Shown here piece after piece: positions 31,164 through 41,008 of a stretch of 64,000 nt of DNA. The notes beneath the pieces are model-generated. The model was not told the DNA's origin and did no database searches. It saw only the letters and a list, made by a program, of their open reading frames with translations. The stretch comes from Uranotaenia lowii (lineage: Eukaryota; Arthropoda; Insecta; Diptera; Culicidae), in contig NC_073691.1 in assembly GCF_029784155.1 (NCBI RefSeq), positions 127,224,714 to 127,288,713 of the forward strand. Direction: 5' to 3'. Position 1 is the stretch's first letter; the number at the start of each line of letters is the position of its first letter. A program made the translations under genes and the position numbers.

Positions 31164-34127
31164 TTAATGATCCCGCGCCGATCCTCCGGTGCATAGGGCC
31201 GTGGTAAAAGACCTCCACTGTTGACGATCCGGAGCCAGCGTCTTCACCTGGCCCCAGTCAAGATTCTCGTCGACAGTTCGGATTTCAGCGGCTAGGCTTC
31301 GCCGCCACGAGTTTCTGGGCCTGCCTCTTCTTCGATGCCCATCTGGATTCCAGTCAAGCGCCTCTCTGCAAATCTCGTTTTCATCTTTTCGCAGCGTGTG
31401 CCCAATCCATCTCCACTTACGTTCCCGAATCTCGATTTCTAGCGCCCTTTGATGACACCGGCGATGTAGTTCCTCATTCGAGATCCAGTTGCCAGGCCAC
31501 CAAGCGCGGATGATGTTCCGCAGGCAGCGGTTTACAAATACTTGCAGTTTTCGCGTCGTCACCGCATATGTGCACCAAGTTTCGCACCCGTACAGCAATA
31601 CGGATTTGACGTTTGAGTTGAAGATTCGGATTTTCGTTCGTAGAGAGATCTGGCGTGACCGCCAGATGTTTCGGAGACTCGCAAACGCAAATCGGGCCTT
31701 TCTGATCCGGGTTTCGATGTCTTTCCTGGTACCGCCATCAGGCGTTATCTGGCTACCAAGATACTGGAAGCACTCCACTTTCTCACCTTGTTGCCCAGCT
31801 ACCATGAAACTGGAGGGATTTCCTGTGTTGATCTCCATCGACTTGGTCTTTCCGACATTGACTTTGAGACCTGCTGCCTTGGAGCTTTCGGTGAGGTCGT
31901 CGAGTTTGCTCTGCATGTCTTGTTGTGTTTGGGCGAGCAAAACAATATCGTCAGCCAGGTCAAGGTCGTTCAGTTGCTCCATTGTTAAAGGATTCCACGG
32001 CAATCCTCGGTTCGGTGCACAGTCGATCGATCCAGTCAGAATCTCATCCATTACGATGAGGAAAAGTAGCGGTGATAAGATACATCCTTGTCTCACTCCA
32101 GCAGTTACCGGGATTGGTTCGGACAAGACACCATCGTGCAAGACCTTGCACGAAAATGCCTCGTATTGTGCTTCGATGAGATGGACTAGTTTCTCTGGGA
32201 CCCCTCGTCGCCTTAGAGCCGCCCAGATGTTTTCATGATTAAGTCGGTCGAATGCTTTTTCGAAATCAACGAACACCAGCAGAAGAGAGTCCTGGAATTC
32301 GTTGATTTGTTCCAGTATGATTCGTAGCGTTGTGATGTGGTCCACACATGATCGTCCGGATCGGAATCCAGCTTGTTGCCGTCGGAGTGTAGCGTCGATT
32401 TTCTCCTGGATCCTGTTCAGGATCACTTTGCAGAGTACTTTGAGGGTTGTACAGATCAACGTTATGCCTCGCCAGTTACCGCACTCTGTCAGGTCTCCTT
32501 TCTTTGGGACCTTAACGAGGATACCCTGCATCCAGTCGGCCGGGAATGTTGTAGTATCCCAGATGTCAGCGAAAAGATGGTGCAACATTTGTGCTGACAG
32601 GGCAGGGTCGGCTTTCAGCATTTCAGCAGGGATGCAATCGATCCCAGGTGCTTTGTTGGATTTCATGTTTTTGATTGCCGCTTCTATTTCAGCCAGCGAG
32701 GGCGCTTCCGAGTTGACGCCATTTATGCGACTTACTGTTGGCGCTTCAAGTTGCGGGTTCTGTTGGCCATCGCTATTCGTGACTCGGAAGAGTTGTTCGA
32801 AGTGCTCAGTCCATCGTTTGAGCTGATCTGTTCGATCGGTCAATAACTGACCTGCTCGGCCTTTCAGCGGCATTCTTGCATTAGTCCTTGCACCACTGAG
32901 GCGGCGAGAAATGTCATAAAGTAATCGGATATCTCCATTGGCGGCGGCTCTTTCCCCCTCTTCGGCTAGGGAGTTTGTCCAGGCTCTCTTGTCTCGTCTA
33001 CAAGCTCGTTTAACTGCCTTTTCCAGGTCCGCATATCGTAAGCGGGCGGCTGCTTTGGCTGACCCGGTACATGCCTGCTCAATTCCGACTTTCGCCTTTC
33101 TCCGATCATCGACCATCCTCCAAGTTTCATCCGACATCCATTCACTTCTTCTTCCACAAACTTTACCGAGAGTACCATGGCTCGTCGTGATAAAGGTATT
33201 CTTGATTCCACACCACTGTTCTTCGACTGTTCCGTCTGTCGGCAGCTCCGAGGCTCGGGATTCTAGCTGTTCAACGTATGCCCTTTTCACCTCTGGATTC
33301 TCCAACCGGCGGACGTCGTATCGACACCCGACTTTCTCCTCGCGCCGTTGGACACGTGCAACTCTCAGTCGTATCTCGCCAAGGACGAGGTGATGGTCAG
33401 ATGCAATGTCTGCGCTTCGCTTGTTGCGGACATCAAGAAGGCTCCTTCTCCATTTTCGGCTGATGCAGATGTGGTCAATTTGATTTTCTGTTCGGTCATC
33501 TCGGGATACCCAAGTGACCTTATGTGCTGGTCGATGGGGGAAGAGCGATCCACCGATCACCATGTTGTTATTGCCACAAAATTCTACAAACAGCTCTCCG
33601 TTTTCGCTCATCTGTCCTAGGCCATGGCGCCCCATGATGCGCTCAAGGTCTTGATTGTCGGAGCCAATCTTTGCGTTGAAGTCGCCCAAATGGATTTGAA
33701 TGTCACCCTTCGGAATTCTCTCTACCACGCTGTTCAGTTGACTGTAAAACTGCTCTTTCTCCTGCAAATCGGCAACGTCAGTTGGCGCATAACACTGGAC
33801 CATTGTAAGGTTTCTAACCCGTGTTCTAAATCTGGCTACGATTATTCTTTCGTTTATCGGTTCCCATCTAATGAGGGCCGCGTAGGCCTGCGGGCTTAAC
33901 AGGAAACCAACTCCTCGTTCCCGAGTAGCATGTTCTCCTCGTATGCCAGAGTAAAGCAGGACTTGCCCGGATTGTGTCTTGTGTTCTCCAGTATTAGGCC
34001 AACGGACTTCGCTCAGTCCCAGAATTTCAAGCTTGAGGCGGCTAGCCTCTCTAGCAAGTTGTTCCAGTTTGCCTTGTTGGGCAAGGGTTAAAACATTCCA
34101 AGTTCCAATTCGTGTCCGTGTTTTCAT
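31164..34127 (-). CDS. RTE-type LINE polyprotein: endonuclease-reverse transcriptase
   Basis: The protein has 987 residues from the first in-frame ATG (34127-34125). An upstream in-frame extension to 34145 has no ATG. The N-terminal 230 residues are an exonuclease/endonuclease-phosphatase fold with IGTWNVLTL, the catalytic-Glu motif LGLSEVRWP, LGDFNAKIG and SDHHLVLGEI. The reverse transcriptase follows, with NKAPGIDCIPAE, VFVDFEKAFDRLN, GVRQGCILSPLLF and the catalytic box LADDIVLL. After the thumb, a conserved C-terminal region contains LLYGCETWCT and RKWRWIGHTLRK. The enzyme would nick target DNA and prime reverse transcription of its own RNA. No stop or shift interrupts it. The stop codon TAA (31166-31164) is the first unit of the 3' tail, so there is almost no 3' UTR. 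This copy is a good candidate for a currently or recently active source element. Confidence 0.92.
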   Translation of the reverse strand: MKTRTRIGTWNVLTLAQQGKLEQLAREASRLKLEILGLSEVRWPNTGEHKTQSGQVLLYSGIRGEHATRERGVGFLLSPQAYAALIRWEPINERIIVARFRTRVRNLTMVQCYAPTDVADLQEKEQFYSQLNSVVERIPKGDIQIHLGDFNAKIGSDNQDLERIMGRHGLGQMSENGELFVEFCGNNNMVIGGSLFPHRPAHKVTWVSRDDRTENQIDHICISRKWRRSLLDVRNKRSADIASDHHLVLGEIRLRVARVQRREEKVGCRYDVRRLENPEVKRAYVEQLESRASELPTDGTVEEQWCGIKNTFITTSHGTLGKVCGRRSEWMSDETWRMVDDRRKAKVGIEQACTGSAKAAARLRYADLEKAVKRACRRDKRAWTNSLAEEGERAAANGDIRLLYDISRRLSGARTNARMPLKGRAGQLLTDRTDQLKRWTEHFEQLFRVTNSDGQQNPQLEAPTVSRINGVNSEAPSLAEIEAAIKNMKSNKAPGIDCIPAEMLKADPALSAQMLHHLFADIWDTTTFPADWMQGILVKVPKKGDLTECGNWRGITLICTTLKVLCKVILNRIQEKIDATLRRQQAGFRSGRSCVDHITTLRIILEQINEFQDSLLLVFVDFEKAFDRLNHENIWAALRRRGVPEKLVHLIEAQYEAFSCKVLHDGVLSEPIPVTAGVRQGCILSPLLFLIVMDEILTGSIDCAPNRGLPWNPLTMEQLNDLDLADDIVLLAQTQQDMQSKLDDLTESSKAAGLKVNVGKTKSMEINTGNPSSFMVAGQQGEKVECFQYLGSQITPDGGTRKDIETRIRKARFAFASLRNIWRSRQISLRTKIRIFNSNVKSVLLYGCETWCTYAVTTRKLQVFVNRCLRNIIRAWWPGNWISNEELHRRCHQRALEIEIRERKWRWIGHTLRKDENEICREALDWNPDGHRRRGRPRNSWRRSLAAEIRTVDENLDWGQVKTLAPDRQQWRSFTTALCTGGSARDH

Positions 34128-34204
34128 GCTAAAAGTCGTTGCCAAAGTTCCAGATCGGTCATTTCTTTCGGATTCCGTAACAAGTTATGAATCGGGAGCA
34201 GTAG

Positions 34205-34392
34205 GTTGTTAGCCTAAAGTCCCTATCCCGCGATGGGGCTGCCATCTTGGACTTAGCTGGCGGGAGCCGCATTTCATAAATTCAGCCGCTTGCTGCAAGA
34301 CAGACGCTGTTTGAGCCGCCCCTGACCTGGAGAACAGACGCTCGGTTGTTGTTGCACGCCGCCCCTGACCTGGGAAACAGACGCGTGCGGCC
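34205..34392 (-). other. RTE 5' UTR with tandem units and ribozyme-like pairings
   Basis: Two 27-bp units (34315-34341 and 34358-34384), 43 bp apart, share the minus-strand sequence GCGTCTGTT.YCCAGGTCAG with two small differences. A partial third lies at about 34297-34307. At the very 5' end GGCCGCA (34392-34386, minus) can pair with TGCGGCT (34271-34265). Further in, CTAAGTCC (34256-34249) can pair with GGACTTTAG (34222-34214), and GCTAA follows. This order recalls the HDV-like self-cleaving ribozymes found at the 5' ends of some LINEs, but I could not complete the remaining helices, so it is only a candidate. The inner block is conserved in the relic at 16190-16265. Confidence 0.35.
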
Positions 34393-34404
34393 ATATCTGG
34401 ATAC

Positions 34405-34899
34405 GCACGGATAAAACCGGAAATCTGGAATGCTTGTTCTATAAGTTCTAAAAACCGTTGACGCTATTGAAAAAAAAAACTAATCTTATTCATCCCATTG
34501 AAGTAATTCAAACGTTCTTTTTATTTAACAGTTGTGGAATAAAATTTTCAGGCCATTTATTCGCTGATTATACTAGGATTTAATTTACAGTTTAATTTAT
34601 CAAAAATCTAAATGATTTCATGTCACCCTAACCTGATTTTGCTTTACCACCGCCATCTGTTAAAAATAAAAAGGTTTTATATTAAAATGATAGATGGCAG
34701 ATTTTATCTATCTAGCGGAAAACTACGCAGAAGGCGCTTAAATCGATCCATTATTACAAATCTGACATGCTTCAGAACAAAGCACCTGCTTTTAAGTAAA
34801 ATTAAAAAACTGTATTTGATGAAAACAATCTATACATAACAATACCATAAATAATAAAAGAAAACATTATTCAAGACGTAGCATGTTTGGGGTAACAAT
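34405..34899. other. Interior of the large terminal-repeat element, no gene
   Basis: AT-rich sequence between the RTE insertion and the region that aligns with 55080-55603. A 75-codon + frame (34612-34839) has no recognisable motif. Confidence 0.4.
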
Positions 34900-35755
34900 A
34901 ATTTTCAATAAATTTCACAATCGAATAAACAATATAAAATCTAAATTCCGATTTAAAACAGAGAGATCAGGTTAGCACAAGGTACCTTAAAAAATTGTTA
35001 TATTTTTTACCTGAGAATCATAAAAATCTTGAAAAAATATCATTCTATACTACTAGAATTGGGGAAAAAAATTTTAACGACAATCACGTTGTCAACTAAT
35101 CTGAAAGGTCAGACTCATTCAGCGGTAAACGATAAAGTTTTAGGATTTTTTTTTTGGTAAATCGTTTGTAAAATTTAGAGTTGTTAGTGTCTACCACTGG
35201 AAAAAGTGTCTAGAAATTCATTATTTAAAGCGCCTTATATTGATTTCTAAAGATTTTTTTCTGGATGAAGTTATTTTCGAAATGTGATGGATTCAAATCG
35301 TGGTGCACAACGCAAAACCTGAGTAATATGGTTTTGTATGGCTGTGGCTGTGATGAATTTTAAATGTAACATTTCTTACGTAAGATTTTTGGATACCCTC
35401 CCTACCCCCTAGTAAGAGATCGTAAGCAAATGTGAAACCCCCCCACCCCCCCCCCCCCCCCCTATGTGCTTACTTAATTTGTGAACAGCCCCTAACAAGC
35501 TGTTGGTATTGCTGACACGAACAAAATCGTTACAATCGTGCAAATAAATATTCTCAGTTTTGTTAAAGAAATTTTTACTTATTTTCTAAATTATTCTCTT
35601 GAAAATTAAAATATCTCAATGCATAAACAGCATCAGCATCCCCAAGTTATTTCAAATCTTCTTGAAATTACTTGGAACCACGGAAAACATTCATTTTGTT
35701 AACCTGTGAGATTGTGAGTGTACAGAAAGTAAGCTAATATTTTGCAGCCCCATAC

Positions 35756-36464
35756 CATAGTACATGGAAAATAACAGGTAGGTCATTGCGCTTAACCTCA
35801 CTTGAAAGCTCCGTGTATGTACACAGTATGCTTGCATACCAACAAAAATAGTTATGAAAATTTGGCAGTTTTATATAGAATGGCAATCAAAATTATTTAT
35901 TTCTCCGTCGATAGCCATTCGAATCGTTTGAAAAGAGCTTCAGATTGAATCAGATCAGGCTCATCGGAAACTATTTTTTACATCGAATTTTCCTATTTGA
36001 ATCATAAATAATGAGCATTCAAAAGCAATTTTCATCGCCGTCCCTCTTTGTTGAAAGCAAGCTATGTATTATTTTCTTCTGTCTATGTAAAAAATTTGAT
36101 AAATGATTCAAAATAATTCATATTTATTTGATGAAAAGTAAATTTGTTTGAATTTTTATTCAAATCGCACAAGAAAAAGGTCGTCCAAGGCAAAAATATC
36201 ACTAAATTTTAGTTTTAAATCGACGAAAAGCCTATTGCATATTACTCTTAGCGGTATTGAAAAGTCAAATATTGTTTGTTGCAATAAAATACATCAGTAC
36301 ATATTTTTCTCGAAATTTTAATGCTTGTCAATTTTTAGAAAAATGTGATTTTCTGATAAGTTTCATACATTTTCCCGTTTTTTCCATAAATATTTTTTGA
36401 GGTCTCTTACCTATACGTTGAAAGAGAGCGGAATGGCATACATCGTATATTGCAAAGTACTATG
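35756..36464. mobile_element. 709-bp MITE, copy A
   Basis: It starts CATAGTACATGG and ends AAGTACTATG, giving a short 8-bp inverted repeat (CATAGTAC). It aligns over its full length with 43436-44150, with the alignment stopping abruptly at both ends. No coding potential is seen. The target duplication is not clear at this copy. Confidence 0.65.
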
Positions 36465-36702
36465 CTGCCGTTGGAAGCATAATTGTCACAAGTTACAAAA
36501 AGGCAAAGCGAGAAAAACGCAATCAAAGTTTCACAAAAGCACTTTGCTGTTATCGCACAGTTTCACAATTTTTGTTGACTTTATTGCCGTAGATCTCTGA
36601 AGTATACTCCTTTTATATGAGCCTCGACCAAATTTTTCGAAAATGAGGTGTTTTTTCAATGAAAATCCTTGTGTGACATTTATGCCGCGAAATCTTATGA
36701 AT

Positions 36703-36803
36703 TGTAACGTAGGTGAATATCTGGTGTGTTTATTGAGAGTTCAAGGTACATATAATAAAAGGTACAGAGGAAACTAAGATACTTAGAAACGTCATACATT
36801 ACA
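36703..36803 (-). repeat. mag-like 3' LTR (101 bp)
   Basis: It matches 40908-41008 with one difference (CTTAG versus CATAG near 36782). The adjoining interior on the minus strand is purine-rich (AAGAAGAAAGA), as expected for the polypurine tract. Confidence 0.9.
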
Positions 36804-36813
36804 TCTTTCTTCT

Positions 36814-37407
36814 TCAGTAGTATTCAAAGTCTGATTGTTGATTAGATTTAACCATCCTTCCCGATCTGGTTGAACTTCCTTGAGGCCGGGGACTTCTACA
36901 ATCTTGAGTCGGCTCGCTTGCGGGTAACCTTTCTTCCACTTGAGATTCTGCCAATATTTCGCTGCCCTCACTGTTTGACTCCGGAGACTTGTGATGAGTA
37001 CTCGGTTCGTGTACGTTGGACCGGCGCAGGTGATGAGTGTTTCGACGCAATGTCTTTCCTCCGTCCGAAACAATGTAAGACCGACCATCCTCCAATCGCT
37101 GCAAAACTTCACCATTGGACCACAATTTAGATTTAGGGTCTTGTAGTTGAACTTTTTCACCAGTACCAAATTGTGGCGGAATACGAGCACTTCTATCTGC
37201 GTACTGTTTCTGCTGATCTCTCTCACTGATAATAGCTTCTCTTACATTGTCAAAAACTTTTGGCCGAAGGGCTTCTTTCGTAATCGGCAGGTTTGAACGA
37301 ACCAGTCTTCCCATCAAGCGTTCATTGGGCGAAGGGATTGACTCGCTGCGTGGAGTATTTCTTGCTTGGATAAGTGCCAATGAATGTCGGTTTGATCTTC
37401 TGCGCAT
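36814..37407 (-). pseudogene. mag-like integrase C-terminal portion, out of frame
   Basis: This frame continues the integrase after the 37314-39698 frame goes astray near 37385. It carries the post-catalytic segment (ALIQARNTPRSESIPSPNERL) and the chromodomain-position SH3-like part (GEKVQLQDPKSKLWSNGEVL), then a basic low-complexity tail. A single-base loss near 37383 explains the frame change. The first ATG of this frame is internal and not a true start. Confidence 0.8.
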
Positions 37408-39698
37408 TTTCTCAAAATGTTCTTACTAACTTGTACGTACCGTTCAGCTAACCCATTTGCACGGGGAAAATGCGGACTGGATGTTAGATGCTCGAAACCC
37501 CAATCATTAGCAAACTTGCGAAACTTTTCGGAGCTATATTGTGGACCGTTGTCCGATTCAACGATTTTTGGTATTCCGTGCACTGAAAACCATGTTTTCA
37601 TTTCCAAGATGACAGCTTCAGACGTAGGATCCGAGAGTTTTTTGAAATCAAAGAAGTTGGAGTAACTATCTACGATGACCACGTAGTCTGCGCCTCGAAA
37701 ATGGAACAAATCCGAAGCAACTCTTTCGAAAGGCAACTCAGGAACATCCTTTGAAGCAATTGTGCTTTTCGTATTGCAGCGCTGATGACGTTGGCAGATG
37801 CTGCATCCTTCAACCAGATTCTGGATATCGGTATTCATATTCACCCAAAACACGACCTGTTTTGCTCGCCGGATACAGGACTGAATACCAGAGTGACCGC
37901 TGTGAATTGCATTCAACATTTTCTTCCTCAATCCCAGTGGCACTACCACCTGATTAGATTTGAATACCAGCCCATCATACACAGCTAACTCGTCTCTAAA
38001 GCACCAATACTTTTTTAGCTCCAGAGAAACATCTTCTTTTAGATCCGGCCAGCCTCGTAAAATGACCTCCTTCAGCAGGCGGGTTTCAGAATCAGACTCA
38101 GTATGATACCGTAGCTCTTTGCACGAATCTTTCGACATTTGCAGAACTAGATGAACCTCTAGTTGTTCTTCTTCTGCTTCCGGTTCAATGCTGTGTGCAA
38201 CGTCACGGCTGAGTATGTCCGGAATCGGTATGTTCTTTCCCTTAACATAAACGACTTGTGGGTTATACTGTGCAACTTCTAGTCTTATTCTGCGTAATCT
38301 TGGCGGAGCTCTATCCAAAGGTTTCCGAAAGATAGATTCGAGAGGCTTGTGGTCTGTTTCGACTTTGAGTGCTTTCCCGTAGATATATTGATGGAATCTT
38401 CGGCAAGCAAATCTAATAGCTGCTGCTTCTTTTTCTATTTGAGGGTAGTTCATTTCAGCCTTGGACAAAGCTTTAGAAGCGTAGGCAACTGGTCTTCCTT
38501 CCTGCATGAGCATAGCTCCCAATGCATTCGAACTGGCGTCTACTGAAAGGACAATGGGAAGATTGACGTCATAAAATGCCAGTACGGGTGGGGAGATCAT
38601 GAGCTTTTTTATTTTCTGGAACGCAATCTCCTGTTCGCTTTCCCAGGACCAAGCCGTGTCTTTGGAGAGTAGCGCTCGCAGTGGGGCTGTTATAGCCGAC
38701 AAATTCGGAACAAATTTGGCCAGATATGTAATCATCCCCAACGCCCGCTGCAGCTGCAATTTGTTGGATGGTGTTTTGAGATTCAGAACAGCTGTCAGCT
38801 TATCAGGATCTGCCATTAGACCTCCTGATGTCACAAGATGTCCAAGGAATTTTACCTTCGGTTTGTTGAATATGCATTTTTCTTTATTTAGCTTTAAACC
38901 GGAGACAATGATGCGGCTTATAACTTCCTTGGTGATTGATTCCAGGTGAGACTCGTTCTCGGCATGTATCAGTACATCGTCCATTGAACACTCAACTCCA
39001 TCTATTCCTTCCAAAATATCTTGCATAACCTTTTGGAATACTTCTGGTGCTGATGCCAAACCAAAAGGGAGCCGTTTGCAACAGTACCTTCCCCAAGGGG
39101 TACCGAATGTGAGGTATTTGGATGTTCTTTCTGTGACACGAATCTGCCAAAACCCTTTTTTGCAGTCTAATATGGAGAAACACTTTGAATTTTTCAGTCT
39201 GGCAGAAATTTCCTCCATTGTCGTCAGCGGGTGATGACGTCTCAGCAAATTTTGATTGACCTGTGATGGATCAATACAGATTCTTAATTTGTTGTTACGG
39301 CGAACTAAAACCATGGCACTTACTACTGGTGTAGGCTCATGAATCCTTTCGATAACTCCCAGTTTTTCCATTGCATCAAGTTCTTTCTTCACTTGGTCCC
39401 GAATACTGTGGGGAACGTGCCTGGCTGGTCGACTTTCCCACTGTGCGTTTTCTACTAGGTCGATGTCATAAATGTAGCCCTTCAAACAACCAAGACCATC
39501 GTACACCTCGACGTCATCTATCTCGAGAGAGTCGATTCGAGTTATCAGATTCTGTGCAATGCATGTTTTCCTACCGAGTAATGGTATTACTCGTTCCTCG
39601 ACCACTTTGAACGTAATCCGGGACTGCTTTTGCTTTACAGTGCAAACTGGGTCAACTTCCCCTAGAACTCGCATCTTGTGATTGGAGAACGTCAGCAA
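37314..39698 (-). pseudogene. mag-like pol: reverse transcriptase, RNase H, integrase
   Basis: The frame begins with TTG after an in-frame TAG (39701-39699) and is in the same frame as gag, so the start shown is not biological. RT motifs include HVPHSIRDQVKKELD, VVSAMVLVRRNNKLRICID, LPFGLASAPEVFQ and a catalytic box that reads SMDD (near 38980) where YMDD-type is usual. RNase H follows (VLSVDASSNALGAML, ETDHKPLESI). The integrase has its zinc-binding part (HSGHSGIQSCIRRA...CSICQ) and the catalytic residues in VASDLFHF, VESDNGPQYSS and GLAERYVQ. The Ser in place of Tyr beside the catalytic Asp pair, the two upstream stops and the downstream frameshift make this copy unlikely to be active alone. 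Confidence 0.88.
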
Positions 39699-39734
39699 CT
39701 ACTTTGTTGGCGAGGGTTTTAGCGGCAACAGGTC

Positions 39735-40712
39735 TTATTTCTCTACCATCCAAAGTGGGAGAACATTGCAGTGGGCACCAGTATCTAATTTCACAGAAAC
39801 TTTGCTGATATTAACTTTCACTGTTTCGAACCAATCCTCTCCTTCATCCAAGGCTTCCAGTGCACCGATAAACAGCTCTTCTTCTGAACTTTCACCACTC
39901 CCATTTTCGGCCAACACTGCGTGGACCGTTTTTGCTTTCCTGGCGGGACAATGAGTGGCAAAATGTCCTCTGCGGGCACAAGTATGGCATTCCTTTCCGT
40001 AAGCAGGACACTTAAACTTTTTATGATTTCTTCCACACTTTTCACACTGTATATTTTCATCACTCTCATATCTTTGTTTGTTTAATTTCATGTCCACTTT
40101 TCTTTCACTTTTTCTTTCTCTTCTGTCCATTTTCAAGACATCCACTTTCTCAGCAACTGCGACGGATGCCATCGCTTGGGACTGCCTGGCAGTCAACTCA
40201 TGATTCCGACACATTTCAATTGTTTTGTCCAGGGTCAATGAGTCATTCAGAAGTTGCGGCACAAGTTTAGTGAATTTCAACCCAATTATGATCCTATCTT
40301 TCACCAGGGAATCGTGCAATTGCACGAAGTCACACTTTTTTGCTTGTTCTTTCACTCGCGTTATGAAAGTTTCTGTCAACTCATCTTCGTTTTGAGAAAT
40401 TTGGTTGAACACGTAACGTTCGTATGTCACACATGATTTGGGGATGAAATATTCATCAAACTTGGCCTTTATCACTACTAGATTATTTTCTTCTTCCGGC
40501 GTAAGATTGAATGTATCAAAGATACGAATGCAATCCGCCCCAATCGCTGTCATGAAAGTGGCTACTTGCACTTGTGGTGGTTTGTCATTCAGCTGTGTCG
40601 CTGTAGCAAACCAAACAAACTGGCGGGTCCAAGATTTCCACACTTCAGCCATGTTGTCACCCAAAACCAAAGGTTTTGGTGGCTTTAATCCTGCTGCCTG
40701 TGCGGCCGCCAT
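39735..40712 (-). CDS. mag-like gag with zinc knuckles and start of protease
   Basis: This is a 325-codon frame from an ATG (40712-40710). The capsid-like part (AEVWKSWTRQFVWFATATQL, LTETFITRVKEQAKKC) is followed by basic sequence and two zinc knuckles (CEKCGRNHKKFKC and CHTCARRGHFATHC). It then enters the protease with the active-site motif LDTGAHCNVLPL and stops at TAA 39737-39735. Reading continues in the same frame to a second stop at 39701-39699 before RT. In relatives gag, protease and pol are usually continuous or joined by a shift, so these stops are most likely mutations. Confidence 0.88.
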   Translation of the reverse strand: MAAAQAAGLKPPKPLVLGDNMAEVWKSWTRQFVWFATATQLNDKPPQVQVATFMTAIGADCIRIFDTFNLTPEEENNLVVIKAKFDEYFIPKSCVTYERYVFNQISQNEDELTETFITRVKEQAKKCDFVQLHDSLVKDRIIIGLKFTKLVPQLLNDSLTLDKTIEMCRNHELTARQSQAMASVAVAEKVDVLKMDRRERKSERKVDMKLNKQRYESDENIQCEKCGRNHKKFKCPAYGKECHTCARRGHFATHCPARKAKTVHAVLAENGSGESSEEELFIGALEALDEGEDWFETVKVNISKVSVKLDTGAHCNVLPLWMVEK

Positions 40713-40894
40713 TTTGTCTCCTGCTTACCCGAAAACTTTGTGATCGAATTTCTCGATATTTCCACAGCCACTTCCCGTAAAATCGACAATCTTCACGATC
40801 CTCGCACTGTATTTCACGCGATCACGAAAATTTTCTACATATCGATGACTTTATTCGTTTGAAAAACAGTTTTTTCTGCTGACTAAAAGCCACA

Positions 40895-40907
40895 GCTTCT
40901 GACACCA
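40895..40907 (-). other. Primer binding site of the mag-like element
   Basis: Directly adjacent to the 5' LTR the minus strand reads TGGTGTCAGAAGC, starting with the TGG that pairs with a tRNA CCA end. The sequence would suit a tRNA ending in GACACCA, such as a leucine tRNA, but the identity is not proven. Confidence 0.65.
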
Positions 40908-41008
40908 TGTAACGTAGGTGAATATCTGGTGTGTTTATTGAGAGTTCAAGGTACATATAATAAAAGGTACAGAGGAAACTAAGATACATAGAAACGTCAT
41001 ACATTACA
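40908..41008 (-). repeat. mag-like 5' LTR (101 bp)
   Basis: This is the upstream LTR in element orientation, one base different from 36703-36803, followed by the TGAAT duplication. Confidence 0.9.

Larger units (their letters stand above)
31152..34392 (-). mobile_element. RTE-type LINE, structurally complete
   Basis: The 3.24-kb element is flanked by a perfect 12-bp target duplication ATATCTGGATAC (31140-31151 and 34393-34404). It has one intact ORF on the minus strand, a 5' UTR of about 265 bp with a tandem duplication, and a 3' end made of a few TAAG units. Single-ORF architecture, an apurinic-type endonuclease plus RT, and a short tandem-repeat tail fit the RTE clade. Three other copies or fragments are in the window (14498-16285, 23539-25079 and 51441-51536). 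Of these, the 96-bp fragment shares the same 3' end. Confidence 0.9.
29441..35492. mobile_element. Large terminal-inverted-repeat element with C-tracts, TSD TAA, split by an RTE LINE
   Basis: The left end starts GGGGCCGTTCACTAATTACG and the right end is its complement with few mismatches (GTGAACAGCCCC). A TAA triplet flanks both sides (29438-29440 and 35493-35495). Subterminal C-runs and the phrase AGTAAGATCTTACG at the left, with CTTACGTAAGATTTTT at the right, match the shorter complete relative at 54723-55603. Homology to that relative is clear over roughly 29441-29605 and from about 34900 to 35492. Between them lie unrelated sequence and the RTE insertion (31152-34392). Without the RTE the element would be about 2.8 kb, so it may be a longer member of the MITE family. 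TWA-type targets suggest PIF/Harbinger-like mobilisation; no transposase is recognised. Confidence 0.65.
36703..41008 (-). mobile_element. mag-like Ty3/gypsy LTR retrotransposon with 101-bp LTRs
   Basis: Two LTRs of 101 bp (36703-36803 and 40908-41008), TGTAACGTAG...CATTACA, differ by a single base that I can see. They are flanked by a 5-bp target duplication TGAAT (36698-36702 and 41009-41013). Coding is minus: gag/protease 40712-39735, RT/RNase H/integrase 39698-37314, and the C-terminal part of integrase in another frame (37407-36814). Gene order protease-RT-RNase H-integrase is Ty3/gypsy. The very short LTRs and sequence style suggest the mag lineage. The near-identical LTRs imply recent insertion, yet the coding region carries two in-frame stops, a frameshift and an altered RT active site. 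Confidence 0.9.

Noticed and set aside
31489..33899. Several + strand frames of 60-249 codons
   Set aside because: All are antisense shadows of the intact RTE ORF on the minus strand.
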